NCBI GenBank assembly: GCA_903919205.1
Contig: CAIXHE010000014.1
Span: 1-34,487, forward strand
Source of the DNA: an uncultured Opitutaceae bacterium
GTDB lineage: Bacteria; Verrucomicrobiota; Verrucomicrobiia; Opitutales; Opitutaceae
Reading direction: 5' to 3'
Length of the DNA stretch: 34,487 nt
Positions 8,472-17,152 of the stretch are shown piece after piece (the first letter of the stretch is position 1; each line of letters starts with the position of its first letter). A program made the position numbers and the translations under genes. Under the pieces are notes generated by a model. That model was given only the letters and a program-made list of their open reading frames with translations, did not search any database and was not told the DNA's origin.

Positions 8472-9461
8472 ATGCTCCTCGACCCCCAGCAGACGCGCGC
8501 GCTCATCGTCCACGCGCTCGAGCACCGCTACGCCGTCCTCGCGGTGAACGCCGACAGCCCCGCCGCGGTGGTCGACGTGCTCGAGGCCGCGAGCGCCTGC
8601 GACGCGCCGGTCATCATCGAGACAAGCCTCTGGCAATTGAAGGGGCGCAGCTACGGCGCGGGCGACGCGCTCCTCGGTCTATCGCTCTACCGTGCGCAGG
8701 TCGCGGCCCTCGCCGGGCACCCGCGGCTCCGCGGCGTGCCGGTGGTGCTGCACACGGACCACATCAAGGGCCCCGAGACCTTCGCGATCCTCGAGGCGGC
8801 CCTTGGAGCCTATTCATCGCTCTCCCTCGATTCCTCGGACATGACCCCCGCGCAGAACATCGCGGCCATTGGAAGGCTGTGCGCGTCGGCGCAGGCGCGC
8901 GGCGAGCCCCTTGCACTGGAGATGGAGGCCGGCGTGGACGCCGGCGTATCCTCCCTTGCGGATTGCGACGCGCTCTTCGGAGTGGCGGAGCGCAACCACC
9001 CGGGCTATCTCGCCCTCTGGGCGCCCGGGGTCGGTACCCGCCATGGACTGGGATCCGATGGTTACCCGTCCTTCAGCGATAGGGCGGTGGCCGCCCACCA
9101 GCAGCGGGCATCGGAACTGGCGGGCCGGCCGATCGGCATCGCGCTCCACGGATCCTCCGGATTGCCCGGGGAGAGCCTGCGCGCTGCCGTGCAGGCGGGG
9201 GCCGCTAAAGTGAACTGGTCCAGCGAGTCGCTCCTCCTGCGCTCCGAGGCCGCCCAGAGGTTCTTCGCCACGCATGGGGCCGAGCTCGACAGGCACCACA
9301 AGGATTGGAAGAGCACCGCCATGGACAACGGGCTGCAGACGTTTGTTTCGGGCGAGTACATTCCTAGGGTCATCGAACGCATCAAATTGCTGGGGGGCGC
9401 AGGCCATGGGACCGCGTTCCTGCGCGATGGGCGGGTTCCTGCCCCTCGGGGTCCCCGTTAG
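8472..9461 (+). CDS. Class II fructose-bisphosphate-aldolase family protein
   Basis: The 329-residue product belongs to the zinc class II aldolases. LHTDHIK (H94, H97) corresponds to the HLDHG zinc motif, EMEAG (E150-G154) to EVE.G, and LHGSSGL (H226) to the HGGSG zinc and phosphate segment. A SLDSSDM segment corresponds to SVM.DGS. It would cleave a ketose (bis)phosphate, or a deoxy or keto analogue, into a dihydroxyacetone unit and an aldehyde, as FbaA, GatY/KbaY and IolJ do. The motifs deviate from classical FbaA (HTDHIK, HGSSG), so a non-fructose substrate is plausible. It is the last gene of the catabolic operon and converges with a minus-strand gene 106 bp on. Confidence 0.82.
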   Translation: MLLDPQQTRALIVHALEHRYAVLAVNADSPAAVVDVLEAASACDAPVIIETSLWQLKGRSYGAGDALLGLSLYRAQVAALAGHPRLRGVPVVLHTDHIKGPETFAILEAALGAYSSLSLDSSDMTPAQNIAAIGRLCASAQARGEPLALEMEAGVDAGVSSLADCDALFGVAERNHPGYLALWAPGVGTRHGLGSDGYPSFSDRAVAAHQQRASELAGRPIGIALHGSSGLPGESLRAAVQAGAAKVNWSSESLLLRSEAAQRFFATHGAELDRHHKDWKSTAMDNGLQTFVSGEYIPRVIERIKLLGGAGHGTAFLRDGRVPAPRGPR

Positions 9462-9567
9462 CCAGCCGCCGGACTCGGAAGCCTCGCCCCTGGAAATGGG
9501 TTTCAGAGCCAAGGGCTACCCGAAGGGCACGAGCCCCGCTGGGTTTCAGCGATAGGCCCCTTTAGGG

Positions 9568-11010
9568 TCAGCCCAGCAGGATCGGAAGCAGGACGCCCAT
9601 GCCCAGGACAAACAGGCAGAGGGGCGCCGTCGGACGTGTGCGCGTTGCCTGGACGGTTTGCTCAGGAGAGGGCTCTCGGATCCGCCGCACGCGCTCGAGC
9701 CTCGAGCGCTCAAATGCTGAAAAGACGTTCGCTGTGACGATCCCGAAAAGGAGGTGGGAGACGAGGAGGGGAAGCAGCGCCGCCGCCGCTTCCGGCCTCC
9801 AGTCGCATTCGCCCGTTCGAACGAGGGGAAGCAGGGTCAGGGGGCCCGCATACCACGCGATCAGGCCCAGCACGGATCCCCAGAGGCTGCAGGAAACAAC
9901 GTCGGTCGACTCGCCCCGGAAGAGAACGCCGTAGCTGGCTCCTATCGCCGTGCTGGCAACCAGATGCAGAAGGACCCCCGCCGCCAGGGGCGTGGCCCCC
10001 TCCAACCCGGCCAGCTTCGTGATCACGCCGGTCTGGATCATGAGTGGAAGGGCGACCAGGCCCCCCGCAAGGCCCGCGGCGCAGCCCCAGCCCAGCGACT
10101 GCAGGGCGTGAAGCCCGGGGCCCTCGCGCTTGCGGTTGAGGGGGTCGGAGTCAACGAAGAGCCGGGTCCAGACTGCGTTCACGCCGGAATAGACTACGCC
10201 CAGGATCAACCCGTAGAAGACGTAGCCGACCCAGGGTCCGAAGAGCTCCGCCGCGTGCGAGGCGGACCAGTCGGGCCTGTGACCCAGGGCGGCTGCGAAC
10301 ACGGTCATGGGGCCGAGCAGCCACCAGAACACGGCGTAGGCCACGCCCCAGCCCATCGAGGAGCCGAGGTTGCGCACGTCGCTCTGGAACAGCACGCCGA
10401 AGGTGCACCCAATCAAGCAGGCCATCGCAAAGTGCAGCAGCACCGACGTTGCGTGCGAGCCCGAGTTCCCCAGCCCGGCAATGAGAGGATAGAAATCGCC
10501 CTCGTACATCCATCGGCTGAAGATGAGCGCCGCCGCGAATCCGGAAGCCCCGCCGGCCACGAGGGCCCTGCCTGCGTGGAAGGGGGCCGCGCGGGGTCCC
10601 ATTCCCCCGCGGATTCCCAGGGTGATCCCGACGGGCGCACCCACGCAGAGAACGCAGGCGAAGAGCTGGGGGACGTGGGCCCGGACATCCCCGATCATCG
10701 CCAGGGACGATACCCCGGACAGGTGCGCCGCGCCCGCCGACACGAGGACAACCCAGAGAAGAAACCCGCCGCCGAGACCCCATACGAGGCCGGCTCCGGC
10801 ATTCTCGGTCCTGCCGCGCAGCCCGGCTGCGCCGGAGAGTCCGAAGAGCCCGCCTGCCGCTGCAAAGGCCCCGGGGGATCCCCCCGCTAGCGTCGCCCCT
10901 AGGACTCCGCCCGCGGCTCCGACAAGAGCGGCCACGAGGGCCCCGGCCCAGTCTGGGGCGGGGGAGGGGGCCTCGCCTGAAAGGGGGGAATGTTCAGCGG
11001 TGCGTCTCAT
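9568..11010 (-). CDS. Polytopic membrane protein with internal duplication, paired with NDH-2
   Basis: The 480-residue product has roughly ten hydrophobic segments. The start at 11010 (MRRTAEH) overlaps the NDH-2 stop as ATGA; a longer open frame to 12078 lies antisense to nothing and only shadows the NDH-2 gene. Two halves repeat: residues ~149-284 and ~308-438 share VLLH, GVLF, W-x-GP-(M/L)-T and a (Y/L)FG segment. The N-terminal domain of the adjacent NDH-2 resembles the same unit (LLGWILYGSLLGLV against WVGYVFYGLILGVV). I do not recognise a named family. Translational coupling and shared domain architecture suggest it forms a membrane partner or anchor for the dehydrogenase. No catalytic motif is visible. 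Confidence 0.75.
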   Translation of the reverse strand: MRRTAEHSPLSGEAPSPAPDWAGALVAALVGAAGGVLGATLAGGSPGAFAAAGGLFGLSGAAGLRGRTENAGAGLVWGLGGGFLLWVVLVSAGAAHLSGVSSLAMIGDVRAHVPQLFACVLCVGAPVGITLGIRGGMGPRAAPFHAGRALVAGGASGFAAALIFSRWMYEGDFYPLIAGLGNSGSHATSVLLHFAMACLIGCTFGVLFQSDVRNLGSSMGWGVAYAVFWWLLGPMTVFAAALGHRPDWSASHAAELFGPWVGYVFYGLILGVVYSGVNAVWTRLFVDSDPLNRKREGPGLHALQSLGWGCAAGLAGGLVALPLMIQTGVITKLAGLEGATPLAAGVLLHLVASTAIGASYGVLFRGESTDVVSCSLWGSVLGLIAWYAGPLTLLPLVRTGECDWRPEAAAALLPLLVSHLLFGIVTANVFSAFERSRLERVRRIREPSPEQTVQATRTRPTAPLCLFVLGMGVLLPILLG

Positions 11011-12722
11011 GAGGACCCGTTCGATCTCAGGTCGATCGTCTGCACGATGTCGCGGGGAAAGAACAACTCGAAGGTCCAGTTGACGAGGACCCGGATCTTG
11101 CGCTCGAGGCCGGGCAGCTTCGAGACATAGATGCCCCTCCACATCATCCAGGCGAGGAGCCCGGAGAACCGGACCTGCCTTCCCCCGGTGAAAGGAACCG
11201 TGATCTCCGCGCAGGCGGTTTGGTGTCCCACCACACAGAGGGCTCCCAGCGAATCGAAATGGAACGGCTCCGGGGGCAGGCCCCTCAGGGAGCGGCTGAT
11301 GTTGCGCGCGAGCGCGCGCCCCTCGCGCAGGGCAAACTGTGCGGTCGGGGGGCAGGGATTGCCGCTCTTCCCGTCCTTGAGGGCCGCGCAGTCGCCGAGC
11401 GCCCAAATCCCGTCGCGGCCGGTGACGGCCATCGTGCTGTCGACAACGACCGCGCCCCGCTTGTCCGTCTCGAGCCCGAACGAATTGAGCCAGGGGCTGG
11501 GCCCAGACCCCGCGGTCCACGCCAGGGTCTGCGTGCGGATCTCCCCCTTGCTCAGGGTCACCTTGCCCTCCTCGGCGTCCAGCAAGCGCGTATTGAGCCG
11601 AAACTCGACGCCGCGGGCCGCCATACGGTCGAGGGCGTAGCGCCCGAGCGACTCGCTCAGCTCGGGGAGGATGCGGTCCCGCGAGTGCACGAGCACGGTC
11701 CTCACCTCGGCCTCGGGCACACGCGGATAATCCGCCAGGATTCCGCGCGAAAAGTCGTTCAGCGCCCCGGCCAGCTCGACTCCAGCGAATCCCCCGCCGG
11801 CCACCACGAAGGTGACGAGCGAGCGGCGCACCTCGGGGTCCGCCTCGCGGTCGGCACGCTCGAACATCTCGATCACGTGGTTGCGGATCCGGATCGCGTC
11901 GAGGAGCGTCTTGAAGTCGAAGGCGTGCTTCTGGATGTTCGCAGCGCCGAAATAGTTGGAGACGGATCCCACGGCCAGGACCAGGTGGTCGAAGCCGATC
12001 TCCCGCGCTGAACCGGGTCCGCCCCGTGCCGGGGCTACCGTCAGGATCCGCCGCCCGAGGTCTACGCCGGCGGCGCACCCTCGGACAAACTCCGTCCGGC
12101 GGAGCGCCGTTCTGAGCGGCGCGCTGATGTGTCCCGGCTCAAGGCTGCCACCCGCGACTTCCGCCAGCATCGGGGTGAACAGCAGGGCGTTCTGGTCGCT
12201 CACGAGCGTGATGGACACCGACCCATCATCGGGTAGCAGGTCCTCCAGGCCCTCGGCTGTGGACATCCCGGCGAATCCCCCGCCCACAATCACGATTCGC
12301 TTGGGGGATGCAGAGGCGGCGGGGGCCGCATCGTGATGGCCGCCCATGAATCGAGCCGCGAGGCCGTTCAACCCCGGGGCCACAAGGCCCAGCAGCGACC
12401 CGTAGAGAATCCATCCTAGCAGGGCGGGAAGCTGCATCCGCATCGCCTCTGCGCCTAGTTCCGGGGCATGCCCCGAGATCGCCGATGAGCCGGCACAGGT
12501 GACAAGCGCCCATGCGGGCAGCCCGAGCGCGCTTCCTGCAAGAACCGAGCCCGCCGGTGTGCGTTTCGTCGGCCCCAGCGCTGCGCCGAAGCCCGCGCCC
12601 ATGATGATGCCCGCGACGACGCCCCCGCTCGCGAGCGCATGCGCCGCTGCGAGCGGGTAGCTAGACAGTGCGCCGCTTATAGCCCCGCAAAGAATGCGCC
12701 GGGCGAGTGGGGTGATGCTCAT
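11007..12722 (-). CDS. Type II NADH dehydrogenase-like FAD oxidoreductase with N-terminal membrane domain
   Basis: The 571-residue product has four hydrophobic segments in residues ~1-125, then a flavoprotein domain of the NDH-2 family. The FAD loop IVGGGFAGMS lies near residue 148, the NAD loop VAGGGFAGVE lies mid-protein, and WALGDCAA is the C-terminal FAD motif. NPCPPTAQFALREG and WRGIYVSKLPG are typical of NDH-2, whose C-terminus docks on the membrane and passes NADH electrons to quinone without proton pumping. The start at 12722 (MSITPLARR) is preferred; the frame extends to 12791 with unpersuasive sequence. NDH-2 enzymes normally lack a polytopic N-terminus, so this fusion is unusual. 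It is divergent from a second NDH-2 gene. Confidence 0.85.
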   Translation of the reverse strand: MSITPLARRILCGAISGALSSYPLAAAHALASGGVVAGIIMGAGFGAALGPTKRTPAGSVLAGSALGLPAWALVTCAGSSAISGHAPELGAEAMRMQLPALLGWILYGSLLGLVAPGLNGLAARFMGGHHDAAPAASASPKRIVIVGGGFAGMSTAEGLEDLLPDDGSVSITLVSDQNALLFTPMLAEVAGGSLEPGHISAPLRTALRRTEFVRGCAAGVDLGRRILTVAPARGGPGSAREIGFDHLVLAVGSVSNYFGAANIQKHAFDFKTLLDAIRIRNHVIEMFERADREADPEVRRSLVTFVVAGGGFAGVELAGALNDFSRGILADYPRVPEAEVRTVLVHSRDRILPELSESLGRYALDRMAARGVEFRLNTRLLDAEEGKVTLSKGEIRTQTLAWTAGSGPSPWLNSFGLETDKRGAVVVDSTMAVTGRDGIWALGDCAALKDGKSGNPCPPTAQFALREGRALARNISRSLRGLPPEPFHFDSLGALCVVGHQTACAEITVPFTGGRQVRFSGLLAWMMWRGIYVSKLPGLERKIRVLVNWTFELFFPRDIVQTIDLRSNGSS

Positions 12723-13412
12723 CCAAGCGAGGGTTGTCGGGACACCTAATTTGGAGTCACCAGGATGATCGCCTATTGCAACGGTTCCCATCCATTCCGC
12801 TAGGTGATTGGTAGAAAATGACTTCGAGACGCATATTCTCCGTTGAGAGCATCCGATCGAGCGCGGGACGCCTCTCGAAGGGAGAGATTGGAGATCGAAT
12901 GATCGGCCTGCGCCCGGCGTGGACGTGCGGGTCCAAAGCTGCCGCGCTGTCGCCCAAGCGCCCGCGGGCTGCCTGGAGGCTGACTGCCAGATACTCGCCT
13001 CGTCCGTCCCTCGAAGTCACTCGTTCCGTCGCGGTGGCCAGTGAAGCCGCCTCTCGCCAGGTCCGTCTCCTGCGAGAGCGGCCGAGGTAATTCCACCCCG
13101 CTCCTGTGGCGCTGGCCGGACTTTCGGCCCGCGAGCCAACCCCTTGCCAACGTGGAACGCCGTCTGGAGTGCAAACAGGATGCGTGACGGGCCAAGAAAA
13201 GGCTTTCGCTCTCCACGGATGAAGGCCCCCTGAGAGCATCGTGCGGCCAGGTAGTCGGACAAGCCTGCCGGCCGCACCCATACGGGAAACACCCCATATG
13301 GCTCGGCGGTGGTTTCCGGTATCGTCCCCGCGCTCAAATGCGGGAGCACTTTCGTTCCCACGTCAGCTCGGATGCGGGTGGTAGGTGGGAACGATTGAGC
13401 TCGGAAATCTTC
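12723..13412. other. Intergenic region between divergent NDH-2 genes
   Basis: About 690 bp separate the two divergent NDH-2 genes. Several frames remain open on both strands because of high GC, but none shows a recognisable motif or plausible start. I see no RNA gene or clear terminator. It presumably contains both promoters. One short hyphenated match (ATCGAATGATCGG near 12895) has no evident function. Confidence 0.5.
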
Positions 13413-14729
13413 ATGCCCGAAAAAGTCCAAACAATCATGATTGTCGGAGGCGGTTTTGCCGGTGTCACCCTGGCTCGACGCCTCGAAAGGGCGCTTCCGC
13501 CGGAGACCGAAGTGGTTGTCGTCAGCACTGAGAACCACTTGGTTTTTACCCCGATGCTCCCGGAGGTGGTAGGCAGGACCATCTCTCCCCTGGATGTCGT
13601 CGTCGCCGGTCGCACGATGACCCGCCGCACCAAGTGGCTGGAAGCGCGGGTCAATCGGATCGATCGCGAAAGGAGCGAGGCGCACTATGTGCGGAGGGAC
13701 GGGACCACCGCCTCAATGCGCTATACCCACCTGGTGTTCGCCTGCGGAGTAGAGGCCGATCTCGCGGAGATTCCCGGTCTGGCTTCGAGGGGCCATGCGT
13801 TGAAGACGGTCGGGGACGCGATCGATATGGGAGACCATCTGATCGGTCTCTTCGAATTGGCCGCCTCGGAGGAAGATTCATCGATGCGACAACGCTTGCT
13901 CACGGTTGTCGTCGTTGGCGGAGGATTCAGCGGGGTCGAAGTAGCCGGACACATCGCCGATTTGATGCGGAGGATTCGGAAATTTTACCCGGAGATAAAG
14001 AACGAAGCACCCCGGGTTGTTCTGCTCCACAAGGGCGAGCGGCTCCTGCCGGAATTGACTCACGCGTCGTTGTCCGCATTCGCGCTGAAGAAGCTTCGTA
14101 AGAACCGGATCGACGTACGCCTGAAGGCGGCGGCTGAGAGGGTCACCTCGGCGGCCGTGCATCTGGCGTCTGGCGAGCGGATTGAGACGGAAATGATCGT
14201 CTGCACGGTGGGAACCACGGCGTCGGGGTTGATCAAGGGCCTCGGTCTCCCGCTCGAAAAGGGCCGGCTTCCGACCGAACCGGAGATGAGGGTTGGAGGG
14301 TCCTCCAACCTCTGGGCGCTTGGCGACTGTTCGCTGATTCCCAACGGGTACAACCGACACCCATGCCCGGCGACGGCGCAGTTTGCCATCGAGCAGGCCC
14401 GCCAATTGGCGGAGAACCTGATCCACGTCGCACAAGGGCGCCCGCCGAGGCCCTTCCGTTTTCGCCCTCGGGGCATGTTTGCGTCGATTGGGCATCGCAA
14501 TGCCGTCGCGGAAATCTATGGATTCAAGCTGTCGGGCTTCGTGGCTTGGTTCCTGTGGCGCGGCCTCTACCTGGCGAAGCTGCCCACGTTCAGCCGGAAG
14601 CTCGCGGTCGCAGCGGGTTGGGCATCGGCGATCCCGTTTCCGCCAAATATCGTCCAGCTTCGACCTGCGCCCAAGCAGCCGTCAGATGCGGCGGCAGGAC
14701 GGCCCAAGCTGGCGGAGGGAACTTCATGA
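13413..14729 (+). CDS. ndh: Type II NADH:quinone dehydrogenase (NDH-2)
   Basis: The 438-residue flavoprotein begins MPEKVQTIMIVGGGFAG, placing the FAD-binding loop directly at the N-terminus, which favours 13413 over the ATG at 13338. The second Rossmann loop VVVGGGFSGVE binds NADH, and LWALGDCS is the flavin-binding C-terminal motif. HPCPATAQFAIEQ and FLWRGLYLAKLP match the quinone and membrane-docking region of NDH-2. It oxidises NADH and reduces quinone on the cytoplasmic face without pumping. It is the first gene of the respiratory block, and its stop overlaps the next start as ATGA. It differs from the leftward paralogue by lacking the membrane N-terminus. Confidence 0.92.
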   Translation: MPEKVQTIMIVGGGFAGVTLARRLERALPPETEVVVVSTENHLVFTPMLPEVVGRTISPLDVVVAGRTMTRRTKWLEARVNRIDRERSEAHYVRRDGTTASMRYTHLVFACGVEADLAEIPGLASRGHALKTVGDAIDMGDHLIGLFELAASEEDSSMRQRLLTVVVVGGGFSGVEVAGHIADLMRRIRKFYPEIKNEAPRVVLLHKGERLLPELTHASLSAFALKKLRKNRIDVRLKAAAERVTSAAVHLASGERIETEMIVCTVGTTASGLIKGLGLPLEKGRLPTEPEMRVGGSSNLWALGDCSLIPNGYNRHPCPATAQFAIEQARQLAENLIHVAQGRPPRPFRFRPRGMFASIGHRNAVAEIYGFKLSGFVAWFLWRGLYLAKLPTFSRKLAVAAGWASAIPFPPNIVQLRPAPKQPSDAAAGRPKLAEGTS

Positions 14730-17125
14730 ATGCAGCCGATCGCAATGCACCAGGCGCCCCAGGGATCCAACCGCGATGGACCTCCAGCGCCAAGGATGGC
14801 GTGGGAACGGCCTACAGCGCCAGTTCCCACCTATGGTTCACGTTGAGCCACGGCATCGTGAACGAAGTCTATTACCCTCATGTGGACGCCCCGAACACAC
14901 GCGATCTCCAATTCCTCATCACCGACGGCGAGACGTTCTGTCATGAGGAGAAGCGAGATCTCGACCACAAGATCGAATACCCGGAGCACGACGCGCTGCT
15001 TTACCGGCTGACCAATTCGGACCGCGACGGCCGCTATCGCCTGGTCAAGGAGATCATCGGGGAGCCGCACTCGGCGGTTCTTCTGGTGCAGACCCGCCTG
15101 GAGATTCTCGACGAACGGCTGAGGGGCAAGTTGAGCCTCTTTGTGCTGCTCGCACCGCACCTGAAGGGGACGGGAGAACACAACTCGGCCCGCTGCCAGG
15201 ATACCGAGGGTCGAAAGCTCTTCCAGGCCGAGCGTGAGGATGTCCACATGGTGATGGGCTGTTCGCCCGATTTCATACGGCGCTCGGTCGGCTACGTCGG
15301 CTCCAGCGACGGCTGGCAGGACCTCATGGGCAATTTCAAGATGGACTGGGACTATCAGCAGGCGGTCGATGGCAACATCGCCCTCACTGGCGAGGTCGAT
15401 CTCTCGCACGGCCTGCAGTTTGTCATGGGTGTTGCCTTTGGCCGCAGCAGTCAGAGTGCCTCGACCCAGCTCCTGCAGGCCCTGGCAACGCCCTTCACAC
15501 AGCAGCGCGAAAAGTATGTCGGCCAGTGGCAGCGCACGCGCTCCGACGATGAACTACGTTCCGAAACCGGCGATGGCGGCCACCTGCTGCGCCTGAGCCG
15601 GAGCGTCCTGCTCGCCCACGAAGACAAGACCTTCCCGGGGGCGTTTGTTGCGTCGCTGAGCATTCCCTGGGGCGAGACCAAGGATGACAGCGACCAAGGC
15701 GGCTATCACCTCGTTTGGACGCGCGATATGGTGCAAACAGCCACCGCCTTGCTCGCCTGCGGTCGGACCGAGTCGCCGCTTCGCGCCCTGATATGGCTCG
15801 CCTGCGTCCAGCAGGCCGATGGCAGCATGCCGCAAAACAGCTCGATCACGGGCGAACCCTATTGGAAGGGCATCCAGATGGACGAGGTGGCGGTGCCGAT
15901 CTTGCTGGCATGGCGCCTGCGGCGGGAAAAGGCCTTGCGGCAATTTGATCCCTGGACACTTATCTCACGAGCGGCGAAATACTTAATCACGCACGGTCCG
16001 GTGACCGCCCAGGAGCGGTGGGAGGAGAATTCCGGCTACTCGCCCTCGACACTGGCATCGATGATCGCGGCTCTGATCTGCGCGGCAGACTTCGCGCACG
16101 ACCGGAACGAGGCTGTCGCCGCAAATCTCATGGTCGCCTACGCCGACTGGCTTTCGACGCACCTCGAGGAATGGACGGCCACGGATCGCGGCGAACTAGT
16201 CGCAGGTAGGCCGCGGCATTATGTGCGAATCACGCCAGCCAGTCCGCAACTGCCCGGCCTAGCGGCCGATCCCAACAATGCCCTCATAACGATCGCCAAT
16301 GGAGGCGGCGAACACCCCGCGCGCAATGTCGTTGGGGGTGACTTTCTCCAACTGGTTCGCCTTGGGGTGCGTGCCGCCGATGATCCCCTGGTGGTCGACT
16401 CGGTCGCCGTCATCGACCAGGTTCTCAAGCACGATCTGCCCCAGGGGCCATGCTGGCGCCGCTACAACCATGACGGATATGGGCAAAAGCACGACGGAAG
16501 CGCCTTTGACGGGACAGGAATCGGGCGGTCCTGGCCCATCCTGGCCGGCGAACGCGGGCATTATGAACTGGCCGCCGGGCGAGACCCCAAGCCGTTCATT
16601 GCGGCCCTTGAGAAATTCGCGAACTCCGGCGGGATGCTGCCCGAACAGCTCTGGGACGCGGAGGATCTGCCGGATCGAAACCTGACGTTCGGCGGCCCGA
16701 CCGGCTCAGCCATGCCCTTGTGCTGGGCGCATGCGGAGTACCTGTCGCTCGTGCGCAGCAGCCACGACCGCGTCTGCTTCGACCGAATCGAAGCTGTGTA
16801 CCAGCGCTATGCAAAGGCAAGGACGCAGGGAAACATGGAGATGTGGACGTTTGCCCATCCGTCGGCCGAAATGCGGGAGGGCAGAGGCCTTCGCATTATC
16901 GTCGAGCAGTCGGCCAACATCCATTGGTCGGTCGACGCCTGGGCAACCACCGGCGTCCTGGATACCAGCGCCTGCGGCCTCGGAATGCATTGGGCCGATT
17001 TGCCCACCGCCCCGCTGCCGCCCGGCACGAGAGTCGTTTTCACCTTCCACTGGACGGTGGCGAATCGCTGGGAAGGGCGTGATTTTTCCACAGCGGTCGC
17101 GGGAGCCAGTCGTAACGCGTCCTAG
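14726..17125 (+). CDS. GH15 glucoamylase/glucodextranase-like glycoside hydrolase
   Basis: The 799-residue product starts at the ATG overlapping the NDH-2 stop; an open frame from 14363 is a shadow of that gene. Residues ~15-270 form the N-terminal beta-sandwich of bacterial glucoamylases, with TAYSASSHLWFTLSHG and NEVYYP. The catalytic (alpha/alpha)6 barrel follows, with YHLVWTRDMVQT, the general acid E387 in QMDE and the general base E640 in MLPEQLWD. It would release glucose from the non-reducing ends of alpha-glucans. No signal peptide is visible, so a cytoplasmic role on glycogen, maltodextrin or trehalose-like glucans is likely. Its place inside a respiratory operon is unusual. Confidence 0.93.
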   Translation: MNAADRNAPGAPGIQPRWTSSAKDGVGTAYSASSHLWFTLSHGIVNEVYYPHVDAPNTRDLQFLITDGETFCHEEKRDLDHKIEYPEHDALLYRLTNSDRDGRYRLVKEIIGEPHSAVLLVQTRLEILDERLRGKLSLFVLLAPHLKGTGEHNSARCQDTEGRKLFQAEREDVHMVMGCSPDFIRRSVGYVGSSDGWQDLMGNFKMDWDYQQAVDGNIALTGEVDLSHGLQFVMGVAFGRSSQSASTQLLQALATPFTQQREKYVGQWQRTRSDDELRSETGDGGHLLRLSRSVLLAHEDKTFPGAFVASLSIPWGETKDDSDQGGYHLVWTRDMVQTATALLACGRTESPLRALIWLACVQQADGSMPQNSSITGEPYWKGIQMDEVAVPILLAWRLRREKALRQFDPWTLISRAAKYLITHGPVTAQERWEENSGYSPSTLASMIAALICAADFAHDRNEAVAANLMVAYADWLSTHLEEWTATDRGELVAGRPRHYVRITPASPQLPGLAADPNNALITIANGGGEHPARNVVGGDFLQLVRLGVRAADDPLVVDSVAVIDQVLKHDLPQGPCWRRYNHDGYGQKHDGSAFDGTGIGRSWPILAGERGHYELAAGRDPKPFIAALEKFANSGGMLPEQLWDAEDLPDRNLTFGGPTGSAMPLCWAHAEYLSLVRSSHDRVCFDRIEAVYQRYAKARTQGNMEMWTFAHPSAEMREGRGLRIIVEQSANIHWSVDAWATTGVLDTSACGLGMHWADLPTAPLPPGTRVVFTFHWTVANRWEGRDFSTAVAGASRNAS

Positions 17126-17152
17126 AATCGAGGACTCGAGAAGGAACCCGCA

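Noticed and set aside
7022-8506. A 494-codon minus-strand frame
   Set aside because: It is wholly antisense to a clear aldehyde dehydrogenase and shows no protein-like motifs; it is an effect of high GC.
9568-12078. An 836-codon minus-strand frame that would fuse the membrane protein to a long N-terminal extension
   Set aside because: The extension overlaps the NDH-2 gene in another frame and is Arg/Pro-rich shadow sequence; the membrane protein has a good ATGA-coupled start at 11010.
12757-13297. Several overlapping open frames in the gap between the NDH-2 genes
   Set aside because: None has a recognisable domain, plausible start or consistent codon use; treated as intergenic.
14363-14725. 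An N-terminal extension of the GH15 gene
   Set aside because: It is a shadow of the NDH-2 gene; glucoamylase-like sequence begins only after the ATG at 14726.
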